Assembly: GCA_016789265.1 (NCBI GenBank)
Contig: JAEUQK010000030.1
Location: 1-64,000 of the forward strand
Direction: 5' to 3'
DNA length: 64,000 nucleotides
DNA from: Blastocatellia bacterium
GTDB taxonomy: Bacteria > Acidobacteriota > Blastocatellia > Pyrinomonadales > Pyrinomonadaceae
Below, piece by piece: positions 1-10,285 of this stretch. The translations under genes and the position numbers were made by a program. Position 1 is the first letter of the stretch. Each line of letters begins with the position of its first letter. The notes beneath the pieces are model-generated. The model did not search any database. It was not told the origin of the DNA and saw nothing but the letters and a program-made list of their open reading frames with translations.

Positions 1-758
1 CGGCACTTTGGAACATTGCAACCTCAACTTACAAGGGCCTGGAGATCGAAAAAGGAGACACCGTGGTTCTGTCTGCGCGCATAATCCCAGGCAATGAAAA
101 GAATATCAGTCGGCTCATCGGCCACCTGTATAAGCGCGGGGCCAACATCATCGAGGAAAAGCGTCGTTTGGTACACGTCTCCGGTCATGCGTCTCAAGAA
201 GACATTAAGATAATGGTAGAGACGGCTCGGCCGAAATACCTTGTGCCGATTCACGGTGAGTACAGGATGCTCTTTCGCCACAAGGAATTTGTAAAGAATC
301 ACATTCCGGGATACTCCGATGAAAATGTGATCTTGATAGAAAATGGTGACCTTCTCGAAATCGACGAATTTGGAGCGCGGGTTGTTGAAAATCACGAATT
401 ACATAAGACCTTTATTGATGAGGAATCGCTTGGTGAGATCGAGTATGACGTCATCCGGGAGCGGAAGAAACTTGCTTATGGCGGTGCGGTTTCATTGGTC
501 GTGACGGTGAATAAGACGACTCATCAACTTGTGGGAGAACCCCAAATATCATTTAACGGTGTGGCAGGCTTAGATCTTTCCAATGGATTCACGACCGAAG
601 CCCGTCGAGCAATATCGAGTGCGGTATCGGAAATGAAACGCGAGCAGATCGCGGATAAAACCGTCTTTAAGGAGAATCTTCGAATTCATTTAAAACGGTT
701 CGTACAGAAGGAACTAGGTACTAAACCCGTGATCGTTACGACAATTGTTGAGGTATAA
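1..758 (+). CDS. rnj: Ribonuclease J, C-terminal part (5' end outside window)
   Basis: The reading frame is open from the first bases (codons start at base 3), so the gene begins upstream; 251 residues are visible. RNase J is a metallo-beta-lactamase/beta-CASP nuclease that acts as 5'-3' exonuclease and endonuclease in RNA decay and rRNA maturation. The visible part has the end of the beta-CASP domain (SARIIPGNE), the IHGEYRML motif whose His helps bind the catalytic metals, and the C-terminal domain typical of RNase J. The catalytic HxHxDH motif must lie upstream of the window. The GTG at base 63 is an internal Val codon, not a start. Family assignment is firm; J1 versus J2 cannot be told. 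Confidence 0.93.
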   Translation, partial: ALWNIATSTYKGLEIEKGDTVVLSARIIPGNEKNISRLIGHLYKRGANIIEEKRRLVHVSGHASQEDIKIMVETARPKYLVPIHGEYRMLFRHKEFVKNHIPGYSDENVILIENGDLLEIDEFGARVVENHELHKTFIDEESLGEIEYDVIRERKKLAYGGAVSLVVTVNKTTHQLVGEPQISFNGVAGLDLSNGFTTEARRAISSAVSEMKREQIADKTVFKENLRIHLKRFVQKELGTKPVIVTTIVEV

Positions 759-763
759 GACAT

Positions 764-1201
764 GTGAATGGTGCCGTCGAACTCTTGAAGAGATCTTCTG
801 TGATCGTTTCGCCAGAGACATTCTCATTTGTTTCACTCAGTAGAGAAGCCTGGAACAAACTTTTACTAGAGCCCCAATTAAGTCCGCGAATGTCCGTCCC
901 ATTCATGATCTTCATGGATGGGCATGAGGTCACCTTGATGCTAGACGAGACAGACCTTTCAAACATGCGGCGAGGATTCGGTGATGCGAAGATCGAAGAA
1001 GACCTTAGACTGTTGACCTTCAGTACCGTAATGGATTTGTCGGTCGTTGGATTTATGGCCGAAGTATCGAGAATACTTGCAGATGCCGGTATCTCGATCT
1101 TGCCGATCGCGTCATTTTCCCGAGATAGTGTTTTGGTCAAGCAAGACGATCTAGCTATGGCAATGCGTGCCCTTGGGCCCCATGTCGATTCGTTCTGTTA
1201 A
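764..1201 (+). CDS. ACT-domain protein, possible small-ligand sensor
   Basis: 145 residues. It starts at GTG five bases after the RNase J stop, so the two are probably co-transcribed. The C-terminal half (about residues 80-135, TVMDLSVVGFMAEVSRILAD...GISILP) has the beta-alpha-beta pattern of an ACT domain; such domains usually bind amino acids. The N-terminal half looks like a second, diverged ACT-like unit, as in the small two-ACT proteins of the CASTOR/DUF type. There is no catalytic domain, signal peptide or membrane segment. It may be a cytosolic regulator, but the ligand and target cannot be inferred from sequence. Confidence 0.7.
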   Translation: MNGAVELLKRSSVIVSPETFSFVSLSREAWNKLLLEPQLSPRMSVPFMIFMDGHEVTLMLDETDLSNMRRGFGDAKIEEDLRLLTFSTVMDLSVVGFMAEVSRILADAGISILPIASFSRDSVLVKQDDLAMAMRALGPHVDSFC

Positions 1202-1255
1202 TATTGGGCCTTAGATTCACGTCTGCGAGATATTTAGCGAAAACTGATCTGAATA

Positions 1256-2026
1256 ATGAATTGGAGTGGAAAAGTTGTCTTTCTTACCGGAGCATCTAGC
1301 GGTATTGGCGAAGCTCTAGCTATTGCTTTAGCAAGGCGTGGAGCTGCATTGGGTCTTGTCGCCCGTCGAAGGGAACAATTGGTGGAACTGGCGGATAAGT
1401 GCGTAAGTATCGGCGGTAAGGCGAGCGTTTTCGCAATCGACGTCACCGACGAAACCGCAGTCACGAATGCGGCGGACGAGTTGCGTTCCGAGTACGGCCA
1501 TATAGACATTCTAATTGCAAATGCAGGAATCGGCGGAAACGACGAGGCGACCCGCTCCTATAAGCCGCAATCTGTCAAAAAGGTTATTGACACTAATCTT
1601 CTTGGTGCCGTAAATGCGGTTCATGCGGTCGTGCAGGCAATGATAGAAAGAGGCGAAGGTCAAATAGTTGCGATCTCAAGTCTTGCGGGTTTTCGGGGAT
1701 TGCCTCGTTCAGCGGCATATTCGGCAAGCAAAGCAGGAATGACGGCGTTTTTCGAAAGCCTTCGCCTCGACGTGCAGCAGAAAGGCGTCAGCGTGACGAT
1801 AATTCAACCCGGGTTTATCCGAACACCTCTCACGGCCGGACGCGCCAATAAGATGCCCTTTTTGATGGAACTTGAAGCGGCAATACCACTATTCATTAAA
1901 GCTATCGAGAAGAAGAAAAAGTTCGCGGCATTTCCATGGCAATTGGCGACCGTCGTCCGGGCGGGCAAATTCATGCCGGCCTGGCTTTACGACCGCATCG
2001 CGGGAAGGGCCAGATATCGTGAATGA
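1256..2026 (+). CDS. Short-chain dehydrogenase/reductase (SDR family)
   Basis: 256 residues with the classical SDR layout: an N-terminal nucleotide-binding TGASSGIG motif (about residues 10-17), an ANAG motif (about 88-91), a catalytic Ser in the AISSLAG strand, and the YSASK Tyr/Lys pair (about 158-162). The fold is an NAD(P)-dependent Rossmann oxidoreductase acting on a hydroxyl or keto group. The hydrophobic C-terminal tail is like that of DltE/YqjQ-type SDRs, which act on lipids or act peripherally at the membrane. It lies 54 bases after the ACT protein and before a long gap, so it gives no pathway clue. Substrate unknown. Confidence 0.88.
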   Translation: MNWSGKVVFLTGASSGIGEALAIALARRGAALGLVARRREQLVELADKCVSIGGKASVFAIDVTDETAVTNAADELRSEYGHIDILIANAGIGGNDEATRSYKPQSVKKVIDTNLLGAVNAVHAVVQAMIERGEGQIVAISSLAGFRGLPRSAAYSASKAGMTAFFESLRLDVQQKGVSVTIIQPGFIRTPLTAGRANKMPFLMELEAAIPLFIKAIEKKKKFAAFPWQLATVVRAGKFMPAWLYDRIAGRARYRE

Positions 2027-2568
2027 ATTCGGAAACGTCGTCCAGTTCGAGGTATTAGATCGTGTGATATTGGCTTTCAGAGGTGTCGTGCATTGCGACT
2101 ATTTTGGATTGATGCCGCTCACGTGTTTTCGGTCCTCAGACGGAAAATAGTATTGATAGGCACAAAAACGGACCTTGGGTGCTTTGTCAATTCGTTTGTC
2201 TCATTGGATGACGTTGCATTGCAGTTGTCAGACAACTACCGAATAAGGAGTTCCTTTGAGCTAATAGGCGAAAAACCGCCTGTGTAGTTCTCGACTTCCC
2301 ATCCAATCTTTCTAATTGGAGCCCATCCGAAATCTAGGCTTTATCCATTTTTCCTGACGAACAAATCCGCATCATGAGATAACCTGCCGAGGTCGAACGT
2401 TACTGACGACAACTGATCAGGATGGTCGCTGAAAGTTGATGTTTTATAGCATGCGCGATCAAGGTCGAACAAGGCGAAAAGGGGACAAATTGATTATTTG
2501 TTATGTTACCCGGCAAGTGTTAAATTTCAGTGTACTAACTAACCGCCCGCCTTCGGACGTGAACACTA
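2027..2568. other. Non-coding stretch of about 540 bases
   Basis: This is the longest gene-free stretch in the window. Only short open frames of 60-64 codons occur, without ribosome binding sites or recognisable motifs. I see no convincing RNA gene, repeat or pseudogene. The only supported element is a promoter-like pair near its right end, before uppP. Confidence 0.5.
2498..2526 (+). promoter_or_regulatory. Putative housekeeping promoter of uppP-recJ
   Basis: TTGTTA (2498-2503) and TAAATT (2521-2526) are separated by 17 bases, close to the sigma-70 consensus. The predicted start is about 35 bases upstream of the uppP ATG. No experimental support. Confidence 0.4.
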
Positions 2569-3459
2569 ATGAACATTATTCAGGCGATCATACTTGGCTT
2601 AGTTCAGGGTTTGAGTGAATTTATTCCGATCAGTTCCACCGCTCATCTTGTTTTTGCAAGCCGCTGGACAAACATCTATGACGGAAATGCCCAACAGATA
2701 ACCGCAACAATAGCGGTTCTTCAGCTTGGAACGCTTGCCGCGGTGTTCGTCTATTTCGCATCAGACATTTGGAACATCTCTTCAGCGTTCATTCGCGACC
2801 ATTGGGCATTGCTCACCGGAAAGCGCGGAATGAGGTTTTCGGGTACCGACGGCGTTCGCCCGATCTGGCTGTCAAGCGAATCATGGCTTGGCTGGCTGAT
2901 CATAATTGGTTCTATCCCGATCGGTACGATCGGCCTAATATTCAAGGATTTCATTGAAGGAGAGGGCACTAAAAACCTTTGGATCATTGCGTCAATGCTT
3001 ATCGGGATAGCGCTTCTGCTTGCGTTGGCGGAAAAGGTTGGGAGCCAACGAAAGGACATGAAGCACTTGGGCGTTTTGGATGCATTGGTGGTCGGTTTTA
3101 CCCAGGTACTCGCACTTATGCCGGGAGCAAGCCGATCGGGTTCGACGATCATGGGCGGCCTTTTCGCTGGACAGAAGCGCGAAACGGCAGCTCGATTTTC
3201 ATTTCTTATGTCAATTCCCGCGATCACTGCGAGCGGACTTTTAGAGCTTCGTGAAGCCCTCCACATTCTCCCCCCTGACAGTTTTGTACCACTGCTGGTC
3301 GGAACCATCGTTTCGGCGGTTGTAGGTTATCTTGCCATTTGGTTTCTGATCGCATTCCTTCGTAAAAATACAACGTTTATTTTTATATTGTATAGGCTGA
3401 TACTCGGCACGTTGATATTGGTCTTACTCTGGCAGGGAATACTGGATCCAAAGGCATAA
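2569..3459 (+). CDS. uppP: Undecaprenyl-diphosphatase
   Basis: 296 residues, a polytopic inner-membrane protein of the BacA/UppP family. It removes a phosphate from undecaprenyl diphosphate, regenerating the lipid carrier for peptidoglycan, O-antigen and other surface glycans. Both signature regions are present: an N-terminal QGLSEFIPISSTAHL block (about residues 14-28, with the catalytic Glu) and the PGASRSGSTIMGG block (about 185-197, with the active-site Arg and Ser). Length is slightly above the usual 265-280. It overlaps recJ by one base (TAATG), so translation is probably coupled. The start ATG has only a weak ribosome binding site. Confidence 0.95.
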   Translation: MNIIQAIILGLVQGLSEFIPISSTAHLVFASRWTNIYDGNAQQITATIAVLQLGTLAAVFVYFASDIWNISSAFIRDHWALLTGKRGMRFSGTDGVRPIWLSSESWLGWLIIIGSIPIGTIGLIFKDFIEGEGTKNLWIIASMLIGIALLLALAEKVGSQRKDMKHLGVLDALVVGFTQVLALMPGASRSGSTIMGGLFAGQKRETAARFSFLMSIPAITASGLLELREALHILPPDSFVPLLVGTIVSAVVGYLAIWFLIAFLRKNTTFIFILYRLILGTLILVLLWQGILDPKA

Positions 3460-5159
3460 TGCAGAAGCGTTGGGTGATTAGAAAACATGATCACGAAAGA
3501 TCCCGAGAATTCGCGGAGCAGATCGGAGTATCACCGCTTGCTGCGGCGCTATTGATCGCGCGTGGTCATGACAATGAAGAATCCGCACGATCATTTCTCT
3601 ATCCAAGCTTATCCGCACTCCACGAGCCATATTTGTTGAAAGGCATGCGGGAGTCCGTAAAACGGATCCAGAAGGCGATCAAAGACAAGGAAATGATATT
3701 GATCTGGGGTGATTATGATGTAGACGGCACGACGGGAACGTCTCTGCTCAGAAAAGTTATCAAGATGATCGGCGGTACCTCCAGGTTTCATATTCCTAAC
3801 CGTTTCTCGGAGGGCTACGGCGTCAATACTCAAACGCTGCAAAGGGCAAGATCGGATGGAGTAACTCTCGCCATTACAGTCGATTGCGGGATCAGGAGCT
3901 TTGAGCCACTTGAGTGGGCAAAGGAAAACGGCCTTGATGTTATCGTGACCGATCATCATCTTTCTGACGAGACTAGAGGAAATCCCCCTGCCTTTTCTGT
4001 TGTAAATCCAAACCAGCCCGGATGCCCATATCCTGACAAAAACCTTGCTGGCGTTGGTGTCGCATTTAAATTGGCACACGCACTGTTGAGAGAGGCGAAC
4101 TTAGAGCATCTTGTTCCTGGTCTGCTCAAAATAGCGGCGATCGGAACAGTTGCGGATATCATGAAGCTGACAGGTGAGAACCGGGCAATTGTGTCTCTTG
4201 GCCTAAAGGACCTTACAAATACATCTAATCTTGGATTAAAGGCGCTGATGGAGATCGCTGATTGTCGATCAGATATGACGAGCTACCACATCGGCTTTCG
4301 GGTCGCACCAAGAATAAATGCAGCCGGTAGGATGGATGTAGCCAAAACGGTTGTCGAGCTTTTTGAGGCTAGTGACTTCACGTTGGCGCGAAGGCTTGCC
4401 GAAGAACTCGATGTTAGAAACCGTGAACGCCAAAAGATCCAACAAGACATTAGTGAACGAGCTCTCTTTGAAGCCTGCGAAAATCTTCAAAACAAGTTCA
4501 TAGTAGTAGCAGGTGAAGGCTGGCACCGAGGCGTCATCGGACTCGCTGCTTCGCGGATCGCGGACAGATTATATCGCCCGACTATCGTGCTTTCCGTTGA
4601 TAACGAAATAGCCCACGGCAGTGCACGAAGCATCGGGAACTACCATCTGATGCATACTCTAGAGTCATGCGCGCATCTTTTTGAACAATTCGGCGGACAC
4701 GCTGCGGCTGCAGGCCTACAAATCAGAACCGAGAACATAGAGGCTCTAAGATCCGAACTCAATGCCCATGCCGCGTCGAAGTTGTCTGAGGACGATCTCA
4801 TTCCCGTGCTAGACATAGATGCACACGTTTCCGCCCAGACACTGGATCTGTCGCTTATTTCCGAAATCGCACGATTCGAGCCTTTTGGTGCTGGAAATCC
4901 AAAACCCGTATTCGTCACAAAAGGATTAGTTGTTCTTGAGGAACCCAGGGTAATGAAAGACAAACACCTGAAGTTGTGGCTTCTTGGTGAAGGCAACAGA
5001 CGGTTTGAGGCCGTATGGTGGGATGGGGTCGAACGATCAATGGGGCGAACGCTGGGACAAGGCACCCGCATCCAATTAGCTTATACGGCTGAGGCAAACA
5101 CGTGGAATGGCAATACTAGGCTTCAGCTTGTCGTCGAGGATCTAAGAGCCGATAATTAG
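3459..5159 (+). CDS. recJ: Single-stranded-DNA-specific exonuclease RecJ
   Basis: 566 residues, the usual length. RecJ degrades ssDNA 5'-3' in recombination, mismatch and base-excision repair. DHH-family motifs are present in order: GDYDVDG (about 84-90), VDCGI, TDHHLS (about 164-169), and later a DHHA1 domain with GVIGL and the GGHAAAAG motif (about 410). The C-terminal OB-fold region includes FEPFGAGNPKP. Its ATG overlaps the uppP stop by one base. The following lptC-like gene starts four bases after its stop, placing it in the envelope operon. Confidence 0.95.
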   Translation: MQKRWVIRKHDHERSREFAEQIGVSPLAAALLIARGHDNEESARSFLYPSLSALHEPYLLKGMRESVKRIQKAIKDKEMILIWGDYDVDGTTGTSLLRKVIKMIGGTSRFHIPNRFSEGYGVNTQTLQRARSDGVTLAITVDCGIRSFEPLEWAKENGLDVIVTDHHLSDETRGNPPAFSVVNPNQPGCPYPDKNLAGVGVAFKLAHALLREANLEHLVPGLLKIAAIGTVADIMKLTGENRAIVSLGLKDLTNTSNLGLKALMEIADCRSDMTSYHIGFRVAPRINAAGRMDVAKTVVELFEASDFTLARRLAEELDVRNRERQKIQQDISERALFEACENLQNKFIVVAGEGWHRGVIGLAASRIADRLYRPTIVLSVDNEIAHGSARSIGNYHLMHTLESCAHLFEQFGGHAAAAGLQIRTENIEALRSELNAHAASKLSEDDLIPVLDIDAHVSAQTLDLSLISEIARFEPFGAGNPKPVFVTKGLVVLEEPRVMKDKHLKLWLLGEGNRRFEAVWWDGVERSMGRTLGQGTRIQLAYTAEANTWNGNTRLQLVVEDLRADN

Positions 5160-5163
5160 CATT

Positions 5164-7788
5164 GTGGCAGAGTCGAGATCAGATAAATTAAGCAGTTTTG
5201 GATTGCGAGCCGCTATTCCCCGTTACGTGCGTTACGGGGCGATCGCCTTGCTCGGGCTTACGGTGATCGGCATTGGGATCAGCTACATAAACTCCCGTAC
5301 AAGCACCGATTTTCGGATGAAGGGCCGCCCCACTTCACTCTCAAAAGATGTGGTTGCGACGGTGGACGGTTACGAACGGACTGAGTATGACGAGGGGACA
5401 AAGCGATATTACATAAAGGCTGACCGAGCCGTCACGTACTCAGACAACCACCAGGAGCTGGAAAATGTTTTCCTCCAGGTATTCGCCCAGACAGCTGATG
5501 TTTCGGACCGGATCACAGCAGATAAGGCGATCTATATACCTGAAGAAGATAAGAACTTTACGGCCTATCTCGCGGGAAAAGTCAATGTAGATACTCGTGA
5601 CGGATTAAAAGTCATGACTGACCAGATCACGTACAGAAAGTCTGATGAGACCGCGACCGCAGAAGAATCGGTAGAATTCGTCCGTGAAAACGTATCCGGT
5701 AGCTCTTATGGCGCTGTTGTAAACGTACCAAAGAAATTGATCGAACTGCTTCGGGAAGTTGAGATCCGGCAGTATGAATCTGTAGAACTTTCAGGCGAAC
5801 CATCCGCCACCATTAACGCGGGGTATGCATCTTATGATCAGCTCAATGAGAAGGTGGAGACGAGGGGCGGTACCAAGATACATAGCGTCTCTAAGGTACC
5901 GTCCCGCATGATCGATCTCACAGCTGATCATTCGGTCGTGTCCCTATTTGTCCCTGAAGGGCAGCCGCGACAGCTCAAGTCGGCCGAAGTTTTTCAGAAC
6001 GTATCGATCCAATCGGTCGAAAACAGTGGCCCGCAATCAACAATTACTTCCGGCTACGCACTTTACGATAAGCCTTCTGATAGTTTTAACCTGCGTGATG
6101 ATGTCAACATCGTGACAACATCGTCCGACTCAATGCCCACGACCATTACGTCGTCTAGTGCATCCTACGGCCAATCGACAGGTCACATTGAGTTAGTGGG
6201 GTCTGCACAGATCACCCAGGGTGCAAATTTCGCACGTGGTGACAAGATCATCGCGGACTTGTTTCCAACAAAAAGATTAAAAACAACACACATTGTTGGG
6301 AGTGGTTACCTTCGGCAAATCGAAGCAGATCGAACGATCGAGATATCAGCAACCGAACTGAACGCCGCATTTGCCGATGGGCAGGCACTAACCGAGGCTA
6401 ATGCGGTCACTGAGGCCTCGACCGTATTGACACCGTCGAAACCCGAAGAGTATTCAAAAGTCACAATGGAGACTCCGCGTTCGATCAGCCTTAGATTCAA
6501 ACAAGGCGGCATACTTGAAAAGATGTTCACCGAGGGCCGGACGACGATTCAGCTTGACTCACCGAACAATGCACCTGATGCCGCCAACAAACGCGTAACC
6601 GCGGATACAGTACGGACATTTTTCTCATCAGATGGAAAGAATCTTTTGAAGGCTGAGGCGGTAGGATCAGCCGAACTTTTTGTTGATCCCCTGAAAGTTG
6701 CGGCTGAGAACTATAAGACCAAGATCACCGCTCCGCGATTCGATTGTGAATTTTTTCCGACGGGCAACAATGCAAAGAACTGTAGCGGTGGAAAGGGCAC
6801 ACGGACGGTCCGGACCCCAACTTTAGCGACTGTGTCTCGCGGCGAACAGGTGTTGACCGCTGAATCACTAAATGCGGCTTTTAGTGAAACGTCAAGGGAC
6901 ATAGAAAAGCTTGATGCTCTCGGAAATGCCAGGTTTTCTGAATTGGATCGAAATGGTTTAGCTGATCAAATGTCATTTATGCCTACTACAGGGATAGTAC
7001 AACTTCGCGGCGGAGAACCGGCCGTCTGGGATTCCAGGGCGCGAGCGAAGGCTCGTGAGATCGACTGGGACACGAAAAATGAAAGGTCTTCTTTGCGACG
7101 TAGTGTTAGTACGACATATTACAGCCAAAAGCAGGCCGGCGGAGCAACGCCTTTCTCGGATTCTAACAAGCCCGTATTCGTGACGTCAGACACGGCAGAG
7201 ATCGACCATCGTGCCCAAACAGCCACATATAGCGGTAATGCGCGAGGATGGCAGGAAAAGAGCTACGTCAGGGCGCGCCGTTTTTATATACAACAACCGC
7301 TTGGACAATTTGATGCAGAGGGGAACGTTCAGAGTCTTTTATTCGACGTAAAGCGGAAAGAAAACGGAATTGAAAAGACAGTACCCGTATCTGCATTGTC
7401 CGATTCGATGACCTATTACAGAGACACGCGTCTAATACGATATGTCGGGGGTGTGGATGTCCGTCAGGCTACTGATCGCATAACGGGCGGGAGGGCAGAC
7501 ATCTACTTAAATGAGAATAACGAACTTTCGCGTTCTGAATTTCGGGAGAGTGTTATCATCACTCAGCCGAAAAGAAGGGCTGATGCCGATTCTGCCTTAT
7601 ACAATGCGTCTGATGAGAGTGTGATCCTTCGCGGAAACCCGGCCAGAGTGGAGGACGCGGAAAATGGAACATCCCAAGCCGGTCAAATGACCATCTTTCT
7701 TCGCAGCAACCGGGTCGTGTCCGAAGGAAGATCCACACAAAACGCCAACGGCCGTACCCGTTCGATTTATAAGATAAAGGAAAATTAG
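5164..7788 (+). CDS. Giant LptC/LptA-like LPS transport bridge protein
   Basis: 874 residues, GTG start. A cytosolic N-terminus (1-25) is followed by one membrane segment (about 26-44) and a long periplasmic part rich in alternating beta strands. The first about 200 residues resemble LptC: single anchor, then strands carrying the YYIKADRAV and ITADKAIY patterns. The rest repeats OstA/LptA-like units with patterns such as [27 protein letters not shown] and [11 protein letters not shown]. coli LptC (~190 aa) and LptA (~185 aa) are separate; here one chain seems to cover both. It directly precedes lptB (13-base gap), which supports a role in moving LPS across the periplasm. Cofactor-free beta-jellyroll function is inferred from the family; the exact domain count needs a structure prediction. 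Confidence 0.85.
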   Translation: MAESRSDKLSSFGLRAAIPRYVRYGAIALLGLTVIGIGISYINSRTSTDFRMKGRPTSLSKDVVATVDGYERTEYDEGTKRYYIKADRAVTYSDNHQELENVFLQVFAQTADVSDRITADKAIYIPEEDKNFTAYLAGKVNVDTRDGLKVMTDQITYRKSDETATAEESVEFVRENVSGSSYGAVVNVPKKLIELLREVEIRQYESVELSGEPSATINAGYASYDQLNEKVETRGGTKIHSVSKVPSRMIDLTADHSVVSLFVPEGQPRQLKSAEVFQNVSIQSVENSGPQSTITSGYALYDKPSDSFNLRDDVNIVTTSSDSMPTTITSSSASYGQSTGHIELVGSAQITQGANFARGDKIIADLFPTKRLKTTHIVGSGYLRQIEADRTIEISATELNAAFADGQALTEANAVTEASTVLTPSKPEEYSKVTMETPRSISLRFKQGGILEKMFTEGRTTIQLDSPNNAPDAANKRVTADTVRTFFSSDGKNLLKAEAVGSAELFVDPLKVAAENYKTKITAPRFDCEFFPTGNNAKNCSGGKGTRTVRTPTLATVSRGEQVLTAESLNAAFSETSRDIEKLDALGNARFSELDRNGLADQMSFMPTTGIVQLRGGEPAVWDSRARAKAREIDWDTKNERSSLRRSVSTTYYSQKQAGGATPFSDSNKPVFVTSDTAEIDHRAQTATYSGNARGWQEKSYVRARRFYIQQPLGQFDAEGNVQSLLFDVKRKENGIEKTVPVSALSDSMTYYRDTRLIRYVGGVDVRQATDRITGGRADIYLNENNELSRSEFRESVIITQPKRRADADSALYNASDESVILRGNPARVEDAENGTSQAGQMTIFLRSNRVVSEGRSTQNANGRTRSIYKIKEN

Positions 7789-7801
7789 TATCATCCTACC
7801 A

Positions 7802-8584
7802 ATGAAGAACGGGGCTTCGAACGGGTTGTTGAGTTCAGACGGCATACAAAAAAGAGAACCTGGCATTTCATTCTCCGCGAATGGTATCAGAAAGACATAC
7901 GCAAAACGTCGTGTCGTTGACGATGTTACGATCAATGTTGCGACGGGAGAGGTAGTCGGATTGCTAGGAGCAAACGGGGCAGGGAAGACAACTACCTTCT
8001 ACATGATGGTAGGTCTGGAACCTACTGAACACGGTTCGATCAGCATTGGCGAGGAGGAGGTCACGCGTCTGCCCATGTATCTCCGTGCTCGGCTTGGTGT
8101 TGGATATCTTCCGCAGGAGCCGTCGATATTCAGAAAGTTGACGGCAGAACAGAACATCTTGGCGGTGCTTGAGACACGGAGATCGACTCGATCGGAACGA
8201 ATGAACCGGCTGCAGGAACTGCTTGAAGAGTTTGGAGTTGAGCACGTACGACGTGTTCGCGGCGATTCGCTGTCAGGCGGCGAGCGCCGACGGGTCGAGA
8301 TAGCACGATGCCTTGCGACTGAACCCCGGTTTATTCTTCTCGACGAGCCATTTGCTGGAATAGACCCCCTGGCAATTGACGATATTCGTGAGATAATACT
8401 GCATCTTAAGCGAAACGGCATCGGAATATTGATCACCGACCACAATGTAAGGGAGACCCTTGGTATCACTGATAGGACCTACATATTGACGGAAGGTAAG
8501 ATCCTCAGAAGTGGCTTCCCCTCTGAGCTGGTAGAAGATCCAGAGGTCAGAAGATATTACCTTGGCGAACGATTCAGCCTCTGA
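7802..8584 (+). CDS. lptB: LPS export ABC transporter ATP-binding protein
   Basis: 260 residues. ATPase that powers extraction of LPS from the inner membrane with LptF/LptG. Walker [10 protein letters not shown] (about 56-64), Q-loop region LPQEPSIF, signature LSGGERRR (about 158-165) and Walker B with [13 protein letters not shown] are intact, and the Q-loop and GIDP wording is typical of LptB. The first about 24 residues are an extension absent from E. coli LptB. The order lptC/A-lptB-rpoN-hpf matches the well-known proteobacterial arrangement and strengthens the call. lptF/G are not in the window. Confidence 0.95.
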   Translation: MKNGASNGLLSSDGIQKREPGISFSANGIRKTYAKRRVVDDVTINVATGEVVGLLGANGAGKTTTFYMMVGLEPTEHGSISIGEEEVTRLPMYLRARLGVGYLPQEPSIFRKLTAEQNILAVLETRRSTRSERMNRLQELLEEFGVEHVRRVRGDSLSGGERRRVEIARCLATEPRFILLDEPFAGIDPLAIDDIREIILHLKRNGIGILITDHNVRETLGITDRTYILTEGKILRSGFPSELVEDPEVRRYYLGERFSL

Positions 8585-8630
8585 AATTCTGATATTTTTC
8601 ACATTCCCCGAAAAACCATTTATAATCAAA

Positions 8631-8658
8631 TTGACTCGTGCAGCAATGGTTCGATACT
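8631..8658 (+). promoter_or_regulatory. Putative promoter of rpoN
   Basis: TTGACT (8631-8636), a 16-base spacer and GATACT (8653-8658) lie in the 94-base gap before rpoN. A TATAAT sequence at 8621-8626 is an alternative -10. Consensus match only. Confidence 0.35.
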
Positions 8659-8678
8659 TTCATCGGCATCTGTAAATT

Positions 8679-10259
8679 ATGTCGTCACTTAGATTAACCA
8701 CCTCTTTACAGCAGAAGATGGTCCTAACGCCTCAGTTGCGTCAAAGGATCGAAATGCTGCAAATGACATCGATGGAATTGCAGGATCTCATCGAGCAGGA
8801 GATGGTTGCAAATCCAATTCTGGAGGAAGTTCAATCCGGAGATGAGCTCAACGAGATCTCGGCGGATATCCTCGATCAAAACTCCAGCGGTACGGATGAT
8901 GGTTTTCTTAATGGCTACGAGAAAGGTGCCTCGGAATTCGAAGGAGCACAACCGGACCAGAAGTCGATCGTAGAAGATCTTGATTCGGGACAATCAACTG
9001 TAAGCGACTACGACACAGACAGTGGTTCCGATTCGGATCTTCCTGACAGCTCCGGAGTTGAAAATACCGACGCATTTGAAGAGATCGATTATGGACGTGA
9101 GTTTCAGGATTACTTAGACCCGGGATACCGTACCCAGGAGATCGAATATAAGGACGATGCACCGAGTTTTGAGCAGTTTCTTACGCATAAACCGTCGTTA
9201 AGCGACCATCTGGAATGGCAGCTTAATATGTTGGATGTTTCCGAAGCTGTTAGGGAGGCTGCAGTCGCGATAATTGGCGATCTCGACGAAGACGGAAGGT
9301 TGTCTGCGAGTATTGAGGATATCGCCGAGCTCGCCGGATGTTCATTGGAAGTGGTGGAGAAAGCAAGGCAAGCCGTTCTCCGAATGGATCCGATCGGGTG
9401 TGGGGCGTTTAACGTTCGGGAGTGTCTGTCAGTTCAGCTTGAGGTTGAGGACATGGCTAACAGCTTAGCTGCAAGGTTGGTGATGGACCATCTCGAGGAC
9501 CTTCAGCCGCATAGGCTCCAACATCTTTCGAAAGCAACTGGGGTGGAGATACACGAACTTAATGAAGAGATCAAGAAGATAAGAGCTCTGGATCCCTATC
9601 CGGGCAGGCGTTACTCGTCTGAAGACGCCATGTTCGTGGCTCCAGAGGTCTATATTGAAAAGATCGAGGAAGATTATGTTATCTATTTTGCAGATGACGG
9701 CAGCCCGCGACTTCGGATAAGCCCGACCTACCACCAGCTTCTCGATCAGTCCGACACTACCAAGGAAACCAAAGATTTTATAAAGGAAAAAGTGAGATCA
9801 GCGGTTGATCTTCTTCGAAACATCGAACATCGGCGACAGACTATTTATAGGGTTGTTGAATGTATCGTAGATCGTCAAAGGGAATTCCTGGATAAAGGTG
9901 TCGAGTACATTAAACCGATGATGTTGAAAGATGTTGCTGAAGATATTGGGATGCATCTATCAACGATATCACGGGTGGTAAATCGAAAATACGCACATAC
10001 GCCCCAGGGCGTTATCGAACTAAGACGATTTTTCAGCGAAGGGATGATGAACGAAGAGGGAGAAGAAGTCTCGACACGCATCCTCAAGTTGAAGATCAAG
10101 AAGATGATAGAAGAAGAAGATACGAAGAAACCCCTTACCGATGATCAGATCGCAAAGATACTGAGCAAGGAAGGTGTAAAGCTCTCACGGCGAACGGTGG
10201 CAAAGTACCGCGACCAATTGAACATCGCCGGATCTAGAGAGCGAAAGACAGTCATCTAA
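8679..10259 (+). CDS. rpoN: RNA polymerase sigma-54 factor
   Basis: 526 residues. Sigma-54 recognises -24/-12 promoters and needs AAA+ enhancer-binding activators. Region I is Gln/Leu rich (SLQQKMVLTPQL, about 9-20; ILEE near 48). An acidic, variable region II (about 55-155) follows, then the core-binding domain, the HTH (KDVAEDIGMHLSTISRVV, about 415) and the C-terminal RpoN box SRRTVAKYR (about 506-514) that reads the -24 element. All domains are intact. It sits between lptB and hpf as in proteobacteria. A possible target promoter is noted at 53262. Confidence 0.97.
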   Translation: MSSLRLTTSLQQKMVLTPQLRQRIEMLQMTSMELQDLIEQEMVANPILEEVQSGDELNEISADILDQNSSGTDDGFLNGYEKGASEFEGAQPDQKSIVEDLDSGQSTVSDYDTDSGSDSDLPDSSGVENTDAFEEIDYGREFQDYLDPGYRTQEIEYKDDAPSFEQFLTHKPSLSDHLEWQLNMLDVSEAVREAAVAIIGDLDEDGRLSASIEDIAELAGCSLEVVEKARQAVLRMDPIGCGAFNVRECLSVQLEVEDMANSLAARLVMDHLEDLQPHRLQHLSKATGVEIHELNEEIKKIRALDPYPGRRYSSEDAMFVAPEVYIEKIEEDYVIYFADDGSPRLRISPTYHQLLDQSDTTKETKDFIKEKVRSAVDLLRNIEHRRQTIYRVVECIVDRQREFLDKGVEYIKPMMLKDVAEDIGMHLSTISRVVNRKYAHTPQGVIELRRFFSEGMMNEEGEEVSTRILKLKIKKMIEEEDTKKPLTDDQIAKILSKEGVKLSRRTVAKYRDQLNIAGSRERKTVI

Positions 10260-10285
10260 GTAACTACGTGACAAGAGGGGACAAC

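Noticed and set aside
2751-3308. 185-codon reverse frame inside uppP
   Set aside because: Antisense shadow of uppP, rich in Ser, Pro and Arg, no domain.
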